Origin: JBCBKU01 sp038521345
GTDB taxonomy: Bacteria; Pseudomonadota; Alphaproteobacteria; Rhodobacterales; Rhodobacteraceae
DNA: 64,000 nucleotides
Assembly (NCBI GenBank): GCA_038521345.1
Contig: JBCBKU010000007.1
Location: 1 to 64,000 of the forward strand
Direction of reading: 5' to 3'
This document shows, in pieces, positions 8,678 through 16,328 of this stretch (positions are counted from its first letter, which is position 1; every line of letters begins with the position of its first letter). Position numbers and translations under genes: made by a program. The notes below the pieces were generated by a model. It was not told the DNA's origin, searched no databases, and worked only from the letters and a program-made list of their open reading frames with translations.

Positions 8678-9783
8678 GCGGATTTTCGGTTTTCGGCAAG
8701 ATCGGGGAAAAGCGCGGCCAGTGCGGTCTCTGAGGCCGCGCAGACGCCGCGTTCGGTGATCAGTCCCGTGACCAGCCGTGCAGGGGTCACGTCGAAGGCC
8801 GGATTGACACCTTCGGTTCCGTCCGGCGTGACGCGGACCGAAGTGACCGAGCCGTTGTCGGCCGCCCCCTGCACATGGGTCACTTCCCGTTCGGCGCGTT
8901 CTTCAATGGGGATCTCGGCAAGGCCATCCGAGACTGTCCAATCGATGGTGGGCGACGGCAGCGCCACATAGAATGGGACACCGTTGTCGTTGGCTGCGAG
9001 CGCTTTCAGATAGGTGCCGATCTTGTTGCAGACGTCACCCTTGCGCGTGACCCGGTCCGTGCCCACGATGACCATATCCACCAGACCTCGCTGCATCAGG
9101 TGCCCACCGGCGTTATCCGTGACATAGGCATGGGGTACGCCGTGCGAACCCAGTTCCCATGCAGTTATGGCGCCCTGGTTCCGGGGGCGGGTCTCGTCAA
9201 CCCAGACATGGATCGGGAGTCCCGCGTCATGGGCCTGATACATCGGGCTTGTCGCCGTTCCCCAATCCACGGTTGCGATCCAGCCCGCGTTGCAATGGGT
9301 GAGTATGCGAACAGGTTCTCCAGGGGCCTTCTTGGACGCAATTTCCTGAATGATATCTAAGCCATGGCCGCCGATCTTGCGATTGATTTCGACATCCTCG
9401 TCACAGAGATCGAGTGCGAAGGAAAAGGCCGTATCGGCGCGGTCGGCAGGCTCGATCGGGCGTAGCCGTGTGCGCACCCCATCAAGCGCCCAGCGAAGGT
9501 TGACCGCCGTGGGCCGCGTGGCATGCAGCAGGTCCCACGTCGCATCGAGATTTGCGTCCGATGGATCCTGCACCATCGCAACCGCCATCCCGAACGCCGC
9601 CGTCGCCCCGATCAGCGGCGCGCCTCGCACACGCATCTCGACGATGGCATCGACGTAGTCCTCAAGCGTTACGACCTGCTGCACACGCACCTCGTGCGGC
9701 AACCACCTCTGATCGATGATCTCGAGCACGCCGTCGGCGCCATTCCACCAAAGTGAACGATAGTGGGTTCCGTCGATCTTCAT
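8674..9783 (-). CDS. mtnA: Methylthioribose-1-phosphate isomerase (MtnA family)
   Basis: The 369-residue product matches the MtnA/eIF2B-like isomerase family along its length: RVRGAPLIGATAAFG near residue 51, THCNAGW with the catalytic Cys at 164, and GTDRVTRKGDVCNKIGTY with the catalytic Asp at 243. Known members convert 5-methylthioribose-1-phosphate or 5-deoxyribose-1-phosphate to the ketose-1-phosphate. The start MKIDG is chosen because it fits the family; a strong GGAGG lies upstream. It leads the minus-strand operon with the SorC regulator and is divergent from transketolase and RuBisCO-like genes. That suggests the ketose-1-phosphate is passed on to those enzymes. No methylthioribose kinase or MTA phosphorylase lies in the window. 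Confidence 0.85.
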   Translation of the reverse strand: MKIDGTHYRSLWWNGADGVLEIIDQRWLPHEVRVQQVVTLEDYVDAIVEMRVRGAPLIGATAAFGMAVAMVQDPSDANLDATWDLLHATRPTAVNLRWALDGVRTRLRPIEPADRADTAFSFALDLCDEDVEINRKIGGHGLDIIQEIASKKAPGEPVRILTHCNAGWIATVDWGTATSPMYQAHDAGLPIHVWVDETRPRNQGAITAWELGSHGVPHAYVTDNAGGHLMQRGLVDMVIVGTDRVTRKGDVCNKIGTYLKALAANDNGVPFYVALPSPTIDWTVSDGLAEIPIEERAEREVTHVQGAADNGSVTSVRVTPDGTEGVNPAFDVTPARLVTGLITERGVCAASETALAALFPDLAENRKSA

Positions 9784-9834
9784 CGGAGGGCCTCCTTCGG
9801 GCAAAGCACGGCGCGCATACGCATTCTAAACAGA

Positions 9835-9851
9835 TGTCAATGCAATTGACA
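9835..9851. promoter_or_regulatory. 17-bp palindromic operator, TGTCAAT-GCA-ATTGACA
   Basis: A perfect inverted repeat with 7-bp arms and a 3-bp centre lies in the short region between the divergent mtnA-sorC and transketolase operons. Its right arm contains TTGACA, a consensus -35 sequence for the plus-strand operon, so a bound regulator would block polymerase. The SorC-type protein encoded next door is the natural candidate. The -10 element is not clear. Confidence 0.6.
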
Positions 9852-9900
9852 AATGAACAAAGTCTTTGCCATACGCGTGGTAACCGGGCGGGGGAGCCTC

Positions 9901-10821
9901 ATGCAGAACGCAAAATCCGTGGAAGACGTGGCGCTTGGCATCCGCCGCCGGGTTTTTGAACACGCGATGCGGAACAATGGCGGCTACCTGAGCCAAGCCT
10001 GTTCGGCCGCCGAACAACTCGCATGGCTTTATGCCGAGGAACTGCAACTCGGCGCTCCAACCCTCCCCGCAGTCCCGAAGCCCTTTGCGGGCGTGCCATC
10101 GCCCGAGAACCACGATTATGTGACGGGCGCGGGATACAACGGCCCCGCTTCGCCCGAATACGACCGGTTGTTCATTGCGCCCGCCCACTACGCGCTTGTC
10201 GCTTATGCAACGCTGATCGAGGTCGGCCGGATGGCGCCCGAAGGGCTCGAGATGTTCAACAAGGACGGCTCGTCGGTCGAGATGATCGGGGCCGAGCATT
10301 CACCGGGCATGGAGGTTCACAACGGCACGCTCGGGATCGGGCTGTCAACTGCTACGGGCCTTGCATGGGGTCGTCTTCGACGGGGCGAGATTGGGCGGAC
10401 GTGGGTCTTCATGTCCGATGGCGAGCTGCAGGAAGGCCAGACTTGGGAGGCAATCCAGGCTGCCGCCTATCACAAGATCGACACGCTTTACGCGATCATG
10501 GATGTGAACCGCCAGCAATGCGACGGTGCCATGGGTTCAGTCATGGACGTGGGTGATATCGCCGCCAAGATCGAGGCGTTCGGCGGCGTGCCGGTCTGGG
10601 TCGACGGGCACAAACCGGACGAGTTCCGAGACGCGGTGCAGACGCCGCACAAAGGCAAGCCTCTGATCATCTTGGCCAATTCTTCGCCCTTCCGCGGAAT
10701 GCCCACGCTGCAGCTTCGCTTTCCGCGCCTCCACTACGTGCGATTCAAGTCCGAAGACGAACGCGTGCGTATGAACCGCGACATTGCCCGATCGCTTGGT
10801 GTCGAGCCTGTCGCCTACTAG
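9901..10821 (+). CDS. Transketolase, N-terminal (TPP-binding) subunit
   Basis: The 306-residue product is the N-terminal half of a split transketolase. EHSPGMEVHNGTLGIGLS matches the diphosphate-loop region. SDGELQEGQTWEA, near residue 172, is the thiamine diphosphate GDGx motif with Ser in place of the first Gly, and MDVNRQQ supplies the Asn. I choose ATG 9901 because GGGGAG precedes it; ATG 9853 is also in frame but lies directly against the operator and has no ribosome-binding site. The C-terminal half follows 12 bp downstream. Split transketolases of this kind are common in dedicated sugar pathways rather than in the core pentose-phosphate cycle. Confidence 0.9.
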   Translation: MQNAKSVEDVALGIRRRVFEHAMRNNGGYLSQACSAAEQLAWLYAEELQLGAPTLPAVPKPFAGVPSPENHDYVTGAGYNGPASPEYDRLFIAPAHYALVAYATLIEVGRMAPEGLEMFNKDGSSVEMIGAEHSPGMEVHNGTLGIGLSTATGLAWGRLRRGEIGRTWVFMSDGELQEGQTWEAIQAAAYHKIDTLYAIMDVNRQQCDGAMGSVMDVGDIAAKIEAFGGVPVWVDGHKPDEFRDAVQTPHKGKPLIILANSSPFRGMPTLQLRFPRLHYVRFKSEDERVRMNRDIARSLGVEPVAY

Positions 10822-10833
10822 AGGAACCCACGC

Positions 10834-11838
10834 ATGCCCGAGATGGTGAACCGTCCCTACGAACGCGCCTTCGAAGCCCATGCGCTGGCCCATCCCGAGG
10901 TCATGTGCCTTTCGGCAGACCTGACTTCATCATGTGAAATCGACCGTTTTCGCGACCGCCACCCGGATCGGTTTCTATCGCTCGGGATGGCCGAACAGAA
11001 CATGATGAGCTTTGCGGGCGGGCTCGCGCTTTCGGGCTTTCGGCCCTTCATCCACACATTCGGGGTCTTCATGTACCGTCGGCCCTACGACCAGTTGGTG
11101 GCCTCGATCGCCTATCCCCGCCGAAAAGTCCGACTGATGGGGTTTCTGCCCGGAGTAACCACGCCGGGTGGCATGACCCACCAGGCCATCGAAGACATCA
11201 GCGTGATGCGCTCACTTCCCAACATGACGATCCTTGAGACCGGCGATGCGACCGAAGTCGAAACGATCTGCGCGGCGGCGGATTCCATCGACGGCCCGGT
11301 CTGGTGCCGCGTTCTGCGCGGGTCGGTTCCACGTCTCTTCAAGACGGGGATCACGGTGGGTGAAATGCGGGTTCTGTCCGAAGGCTCGGACGTCCTTGTG
11401 GTGACGTCGGGTATCACGACCGAGGAAGCGCTACGGGCACGCGCGGCCTTGGCCGAGGCCGGGTTGAGCGTTCGCCACCTTCACCTGCACACGCTAAAAC
11501 CCTTCGATGCCGGACAGCTTCTGGACCACATAGGGTCGGTCCGCCAGGGCGTCGTGACACTCGAGAATCATGTGACCGAGGGGGGCATAGGCTCTCTCGT
11601 CGCCGAGACCATGGCGGATGCGGGTGTCGGCAAGAAACTGGTCCGGTTGGGGCTTCAGGATACCTACGCCCACGGCGGATCCCGTCCCTACCTCATGCGG
11701 TACTACGGGCTCGACGCGACCGCGCTGGTCGCCGGAATCGAACGGCTGACCGGCGAGAGGTTCGGCATTACCGATGCGGATCTGGCTGAGGCGCGGGTGG
11801 ACGCCGTGCATTCGCTCGAGAAAGCCGAGGCGTTGTGA
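10834..11838 (+). CDS. Transketolase, C-terminal subunit
   Basis: The 334-residue product carries the pyrimidine-binding domain with the catalytic glutamate in GMAEQNM (about residue 53), then the transketolase C-terminal domain. TPGGMTHQAIEDISVMRSLP and VLRGSVPRLF are typical of the small-subunit transketolase/Dxs-like family. Together with the preceding gene it forms a two-carbon ketol transfer enzyme. The stop overlaps the GTG start of the RuBisCO-like gene by 4 bp, indicating coupled translation. The actual donor ketose is unknown. The context suggests a pentulose or modified pentulose phosphate made by MtnA and the RuBisCO-like protein. Confidence 0.9.
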   Translation: MPEMVNRPYERAFEAHALAHPEVMCLSADLTSSCEIDRFRDRHPDRFLSLGMAEQNMMSFAGGLALSGFRPFIHTFGVFMYRRPYDQLVASIAYPRRKVRLMGFLPGVTTPGGMTHQAIEDISVMRSLPNMTILETGDATEVETICAAADSIDGPVWCRVLRGSVPRLFKTGITVGEMRVLSEGSDVLVVTSGITTEEALRARAALAEAGLSVRHLHLHTLKPFDAGQLLDHIGSVRQGVVTLENHVTEGGIGSLVAETMADAGVGKKLVRLGLQDTYAHGGSRPYLMRYYGLDATALVAGIERLTGERFGITDADLAEARVDAVHSLEKAEAL

Positions 11839-12968
11839 GCGACCCCGACGACCGGTTTCGGGTGATCTACCGCCTCGCCGCCGGCGATGAAGCCGAGGCA
11901 CGGGCCCGGGCCAAAGCTGTGGCGATTGAGAACACCGTGGAAGTCCCCGAGGACGTGATCCCCGCCGGATACATCGCCGACATCGTGGCAGGACGGGTTG
12001 AGGATGTGGTGCCCGAAGCACCGGGCTTCTGGAGCGCCGAGATCGGGTATCACATCGACGCCGTCGGGTCCGATCTGCCGCAATTCCTGAACGTGGTGTT
12101 GGGCAATGCCTCGATTTTTCGCGGGGTGAAGGCCATGGGTCTTGTTCCGAACGCGGCGGTCAGGTCCCGTTTTCCGGGAGCCCGGTTCGGGGCGGCGGGC
12201 CTGCGTGCACGGGTCGGGCGCTCGGGTGGGTACCTCTGCCCCGTGCTGAAACCCCAAGGTGCAACGATCGCAGAACTCGCCCGACTGGCTCACGACACGG
12301 CGCGCGCCGGCGCGGACATCATCAAAGAAGATCATGGACTTGCCGATCAGGACTCCGCGCCGTTTTCCGACCGTGTTCCGGCGCTTGCCGACGCGGTGGC
12401 CCATGCGAACGCGGCCCGCGCGACAGCGGGCGAGACTGCACGGGCTCTATACTTTGCCCATGTTACGGGGCCCGCACATACCGTGCACGACCGTGCCTTC
12501 GCGGCCAAGGATGCCGGGGCCGACGGCATTCTCATGATTCCCGGACTGCTCGGGTTCGACGCGATGCATCAGCTGGCGCGAGACCCGTCCTTCGGCCTGC
12601 CGATCATGGCCCACCCGGCGCATCTTGGTCCCTATGTCCTGTCCGCCGAGACCGGATATGCGCATGGACTGCTCTTCGGCACGCTGATGCGCCTTGCGGG
12701 CGCCGACATCTCGGTCTTTCCCAACCACGGCGGGCGCTTTGGCTTCTCCCGGCACGAATGCGATGCGATCGCCCATGCCTGCGCGGAAACCGCGAGCCCC
12801 GGTCGCCCCATCCTGCCCTCGCCCGGCGGTGGCATGTCGCCTGAACGCCTGCCTGAAATGCGACGACAATACGGGGACGATGCGGTCTACCTGTTGGGGG
12901 GATCCATCCTGGGCGCCGGTGACCGCCTCGGTGCGGTCGTCGCGGAACTCCGGGCCGCACTGGCTTGA
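11835..12968 (+). CDS. RuBisCO-like protein (form IV)
   Basis: The 377-residue product is a RuBisCO large-subunit homolog, not a true carboxylase. It has an N-terminal domain (residues 7-125) and a barrel (130-375). Lys139 in VLKP matches the first catalytic lysine. IIKEDH retains the carbamate-type Lys164 and Asp166 but has His167 where RuBisCO has Glu. MAHPAHLG matches the catalytic His region, and LPSPGGGMSPERLPEM plus LLGGSILG keep the C-terminal phosphate-binding glycines. The loop-6 lysine is not visible. Known relatives are enolases, 1,3-proton-transfer isomerases and oxo-isoapionate-phosphate decarboxylases. It overlaps the transketolase gene and precedes Rpe. Confidence 0.88.
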   Translation: MSDPDDRFRVIYRLAAGDEAEARARAKAVAIENTVEVPEDVIPAGYIADIVAGRVEDVVPEAPGFWSAEIGYHIDAVGSDLPQFLNVVLGNASIFRGVKAMGLVPNAAVRSRFPGARFGAAGLRARVGRSGGYLCPVLKPQGATIAELARLAHDTARAGADIIKEDHGLADQDSAPFSDRVPALADAVAHANAARATAGETARALYFAHVTGPAHTVHDRAFAAKDAGADGILMIPGLLGFDAMHQLARDPSFGLPIMAHPAHLGPYVLSAETGYAHGLLFGTLMRLAGADISVFPNHGGRFGFSRHECDAIAHACAETASPGRPILPSPGGGMSPERLPEMRRQYGDDAVYLLGGSILGAGDRLGAVVAELRAALA

Positions 12969-13017
12969 ACGCCAACGGCAATCCGGGCTAGGTCCCGCCA
13001 CGCCGATGGAGACACCC

Positions 13018-13680
13018 ATGCCCGACACGCCCATCCTTGCCCCCTCGATCCTTGCCGCTGATTTTGCGGCCTTTGGAGACGAGATTCGCGCGGTCGAAGC
13101 CGCGGGTGCCGATTGGATCCACGTGGATGTCATGGACGGGCATTTTGTGCCCAACATAACGTTTGGCCCCCAGCTTTGTGCCGCGATCCGGCCGCATATC
13201 CAGACGATCATGGACGTGCACCTGATGATTGCACCGGTAGATCCGATGATCGACGCTTTCGCCGCGGCCGGCGCCGATGTTCTGACCGCGCATTACGAAG
13301 CCGGTCCGCATATCCACCGCACACTACAGGCGATCCGGGGCGCGGGAATGAAGGCGGGCCTTGCGCTGAACCCGGGCACGCCGGTCGAGGTCGCAAGACC
13401 GCTTCTCGACTTGACCGACCTTGTCTGCGTGATGACCGTGAATCCGGGCTTCGGCGGGCAAAGCTTCATCGAGAGCCAACTGGACCAGATCGGACGTCTC
13501 AGGACAATGATCGGTGATCGACCTGTTCTGATCGAAGCCGACGGCGGGGTCGCCCCGTCCACAGCAGGGCCTGTTCGGGATGCCGGGACGGATGTGTTTG
13601 TTGCCGGCTCGGCGGTGTTCAAGGGCGGGCCATCGGCCTATCGCGCCAACATCCAGGCGCTGCGCGACGCGCTTGCCTGA
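13018..13680 (+). CDS. rpe: Ribulose-phosphate 3-epimerase
   Basis: The 220-residue product has all expected motifs: APSILAADFAAFGDEI at the start, HVDVMDGHFVPNITFGP (metal ligands and acid/base Asp), DVHLMI, MTVNPGFGGQSFI, and EADGGV (second catalytic Asp). It interconverts ribulose-5-phosphate and xylulose-5-phosphate. The ATG at 13018 has GGAGA upstream; a longer in-frame reading would run into the RuBisCO-like gene. It is the last gene of the transketolase operon, 49 bp after the RuBisCO-like gene. It probably supplies or recycles xylulose-5-phosphate for the split transketolase. It may be an accessory copy besides a housekeeping rpe elsewhere. Confidence 0.93.
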   Translation: MPDTPILAPSILAADFAAFGDEIRAVEAAGADWIHVDVMDGHFVPNITFGPQLCAAIRPHIQTIMDVHLMIAPVDPMIDAFAAAGADVLTAHYEAGPHIHRTLQAIRGAGMKAGLALNPGTPVEVARPLLDLTDLVCVMTVNPGFGGQSFIESQLDQIGRLRTMIGDRPVLIEADGGVAPSTAGPVRDAGTDVFVAGSAVFKGGPSAYRANIQALRDALA

Positions 13681-13927
13681 GACACGCGGCGCCTTGGAAA
13701 GCAGCATCCCGCCGCTTCTCGGCAAAACCTCGCGCATGATCCTGCCGATGCATCCGAAATGAGGTTGCTTTAGCCGGTTCTGTTGCCGATTACCCACGCG
13801 GGGGCGCTGCCAAACCGTCCGACAAAATCTGGGCCGACCCGAATGAGGGGGGTGGCCATGCTGGAAGATGGGGCCCGTGTGTTTGGGGTCCGGTCGCATG
13901 ATTGGCAGCCATAAACGGGAAACGGGG

Positions 13928-14512
13928 ATGCGTATGCTGACGTGTCGTCTTTGGTTCCGTTGTGTATTTGGGGCGCTGTTTGCCTTGCTGCTTGGATCGG
14001 TCGTGGCGCCGACAACCGCCATGGCGATGGTCGGGTCTTCGTGCCAGCGCCATCCCGAACTGGAGGGCACGCGCGAGACGCATGTGGCCCAGTTGAACGC
14101 TTTTCGGACCGATCAAAACCGTCGCGGCCTGGAAGTTAACCGCTCGCTGAACCGGATCGCACAGGACTATGCCTGCACGCTGGCACGGACCGGACGGTTT
14201 GCGCATACCGGCCCCGAAGGATCGACACTTGCCACCCGTGTCACGGCGGGCGGATACGAGTATTGCCTCGTGGCCGAGAACCTTGCCAAGGGCCAGCGCT
14301 CGATCGGCGCGGCGCTTCAGGCCTGGGCGCGCTCGCCCAGCCACCGCGGGAACCTGCGGCTGCGGGGAGCGCGGGAGACAGGCCTCGGCATTGCGCGCGC
14401 CGCGCCGGGTGTTGGCGGCGGACCCGAACGCGAATTCCGCGCTTCGGTCGGGGGCACCGCCCCGGCTTCGAACGCCTGGGTGTGGGTTCAGCTGATCGCG
14501 CGTCCCTGCTAG
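13928..14512 (+). CDS. Secreted CAP-domain (SCP-like) protein
   Basis: The 194-residue product starts at MRMLTCRLWF and has a signal peptide with cleavage likely after TAMA (about residue 33). The mature part is a CAP domain: an N-terminal helix with NAFRTDQNRRGL, then GRFAHTG with the conserved His, CLVAENLAKG with the conserved Glu, and WARSPSHRGNL with the second His. Bacterial CAP proteins are exported and of mostly unknown function. About 250 bp of empty sequence separates it from rpe. It converges on the YdcF-like gene with overlapping stop codons (CTAG). Confidence 0.85.
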   Translation: MRMLTCRLWFRCVFGALFALLLGSVVAPTTAMAMVGSSCQRHPELEGTRETHVAQLNAFRTDQNRRGLEVNRSLNRIAQDYACTLARTGRFAHTGPEGSTLATRVTAGGYEYCLVAENLAKGQRSIGAALQAWARSPSHRGNLRLRGARETGLGIARAAPGVGGGPEREFRASVGGTAPASNAWVWVQLIARPC

Positions 14513-15321
14513 GGCGCGCAATCGGCGTCGACGTGGATCGCATCCGTGCGGCCGAGTATCCTGTAGGCCGCCAGTCCGATCCATTCCTTCGTCGCGAGGT
14601 TGAGCTTCAACAAGTTGCCTGCAAGATTGAGCCGCGGCCGGAACCGCCCGCCGGGTAAGGTTCGGTAGTCGGTCGGCCAAGGTGTCACACCGGCCCAGCC
14701 CGCCGCGCAGAAGCTCGCCACCGCCCGCGGCATGTGCCATGCGCTCGTGACCAATAGAACCGTTCCACCTGCCGATTCCGGGCGCAGGGCCAGAGCGTTT
14801 TCGGCGTTCTCGATGGTGTTGCGCGATTTGGGCTCAAGGATCAGGCGGTCGGGCGCCAGCCCGGCCCCAAGAAGCAGGGCCCGCGCGACCTCGCTTTCGG
14901 GCATCACAGAGCCGCCGATCTGACCGCTTCCACCGGCGAACATCACCCACGCCCCGGGATGGGATTCCGCCAGCGCCAGAGCGCTGAGGAACCGGTCGCC
15001 TGCATCGATAACCTGCGGTTCACCCCAAGCCGCCGTATGGGCCGGGGTTTCACCGCCTCCAAGAATGATGATTCCCTCAACCAGCCCGACCTCAGGGCGG
15101 GGCGGAAAGCGGTTTTCAAGCGGTGAAAGCATGAGCGCGCCAAGGGGCAATGTGCCGACCGCAACGAGTGAGACAAAGGCAAGGCCCAAAACCCAAGCCG
15201 CGGCACGTGACCGGCCAAAGACCCAGATCGCCATGCCGATCCCGAAGAGAACCAGCAGAATGGTCTCGGGGCGTGCGAGTGCCCAGAGGATTTTTGAGGC
15301 CAGAAAGAAAAGATCGTCCAT
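14509..15321 (-). CDS. YdcF/ElyC-family membrane protein (DUF218)
   Basis: The 270-residue product begins with two hydrophobic segments (residues 5-65), followed by a DUF218 domain with IIILGGGETPAHT, FAGGSGQIGG, EPKSRNTIENAENAL and VTSAWHMPRA. ElyC in E. coli affects envelope polysaccharide assembly at the undecaprenyl-phosphate step. Its place at the end of the exopolysaccharide gene series fits an envelope role, although the biochemical activity of the family is poorly defined. A much longer upstream reading overlaps fcl in another frame and is not real. Confidence 0.85.
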   Translation of the reverse strand: MDDLFFLASKILWALARPETILLVLFGIGMAIWVFGRSRAAAWVLGLAFVSLVAVGTLPLGALMLSPLENRFPPRPEVGLVEGIIILGGGETPAHTAAWGEPQVIDAGDRFLSALALAESHPGAWVMFAGGSGQIGGSVMPESEVARALLLGAGLAPDRLILEPKSRNTIENAENALALRPESAGGTVLLVTSAWHMPRAVASFCAAGWAGVTPWPTDYRTLPGGRFRPRLNLAGNLLKLNLATKEWIGLAAYRILGRTDAIHVDADCAP

Positions 15322-15359
15322 GGGCGCGGCGTACGGCGTTTGGAGCCCCCTGACCAGCC

Positions 15360-16322
15360 TCAGGCGGACCGCAATTCCGAGGCGGCCTGATCCACGTACC
15401 ATGAATAGGTCGCAGCCAATCCCGATCCGAACGGGATCTCGGCCGTCCAACCGAGCCCGGTGATCCGCCGAACGTCGAGCACCTTGCGCGGCGTGCCATC
15501 CGGTTTCGACGGATCGAAGCGGATGCGGCCCCTGTACCCGGTCACCTCGGCGATGGCAGCGGCGAGGTCCGAGATCGGCAAATCGCACCCTGTCCCCACA
15601 TTCAGGTGGCGCATCCCGTCGGGCAGCGCAGCGGCAAAACGCGCCTCTCCAAGGTTTGCGATGAAGAGAATTGCGTGCGCGAGATCGTCCACATGCAGAA
15701 ACTCGCGGCGGGGCCGCCCGGAACCCCAGACCGTGACTTCGGGCAGCCGCGCGCGCGCGGCTGCGTGAAAACGCGAGAGAAGCGCCGGAAGGACATGGCT
15801 GTGGGTCGGATGGAAATTGTCGCCCGGGCCGTACAAATTGGTGGGCATCAGAGCCCGAAAGTCCACGCCGTATTGCCGGGAATAGGCCGCGCACATTTCG
15901 ACCCCGGCGATTTTGGCGACAGCGTAGGGTGCGTTCGTCGGTTCGAGTGGCCCGGTCATCAGCGCCTCTTCCACGATCGGTTGCGCAGTTTCACGCGGAT
16001 AGATGCAGGATGATCCGAGAAAGATCAGCCGCCCGATCCCGGCAGCGAACGCGCCGTGGATAAGGTTCGCTTCAATCATCAGGTTGTCGTACAGAAACTC
16101 CGCCGGAAGGTTGGAATTGGCGACGATACCGCCCACCTTGGCGGCGGCAACAATGACCAGATCCGGCCGCTCCTCCCGCAGCATCGCATGGACCGCCGCC
16201 TGATCGGTCAGATCCAGGTTCGCACGGCTTTGGGTCAGTGTCTCAACGGCCGTATCGGCCTCCAACTGACGCATCAATGCCCGTCCGACCATGCCCCGAT
16301 GTCCGGCAACGAAGACACGCAT
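15360..16322 (-). CDS. fcl: GDP-L-fucose synthase
   Basis: The 320-residue product is an extended SDR. It has the nucleotide-binding GHRGMVGRALM at the N-terminus, the catalytic Ser in GSSCIYP, and YAVAKIAG for the Tyr-x3-Lys pair. KVGGIVANSNLPAEFLYDN is characteristic of GDP-fucose synthase (WcaG). It performs epimerisation at C3 and C5 and reduction of GDP-4-keto-6-deoxymannose to GDP-L-fucose with NADPH. Gmd, 6 bp upstream, makes its substrate. The pair supplies fucose to the glycosyltransferases of this locus. Confidence 0.95.
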   Translation of the reverse strand: MRVFVAGHRGMVGRALMRQLEADTAVETLTQSRANLDLTDQAAVHAMLREERPDLVIVAAAKVGGIVANSNLPAEFLYDNLMIEANLIHGAFAAGIGRLIFLGSSCIYPRETAQPIVEEALMTGPLEPTNAPYAVAKIAGVEMCAAYSRQYGVDFRALMPTNLYGPGDNFHPTHSHVLPALLSRFHAAARARLPEVTVWGSGRPRREFLHVDDLAHAILFIANLGEARFAAALPDGMRHLNVGTGCDLPISDLAAAIAEVTGYRGRIRFDPSKPDGTPRKVLDVRRITGLGWTAEIPFGSGLAATYSWYVDQAASELRSA

Positions 16323-16328
16323 AGGCCC

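Noticed and set aside
11835..12968. True RuBisCO large subunit
   Set aside because: The length is 377 residues, the glutamate metal ligand and the loop-6 lysine are missing, and no small subunit or phosphoribulokinase lies nearby.
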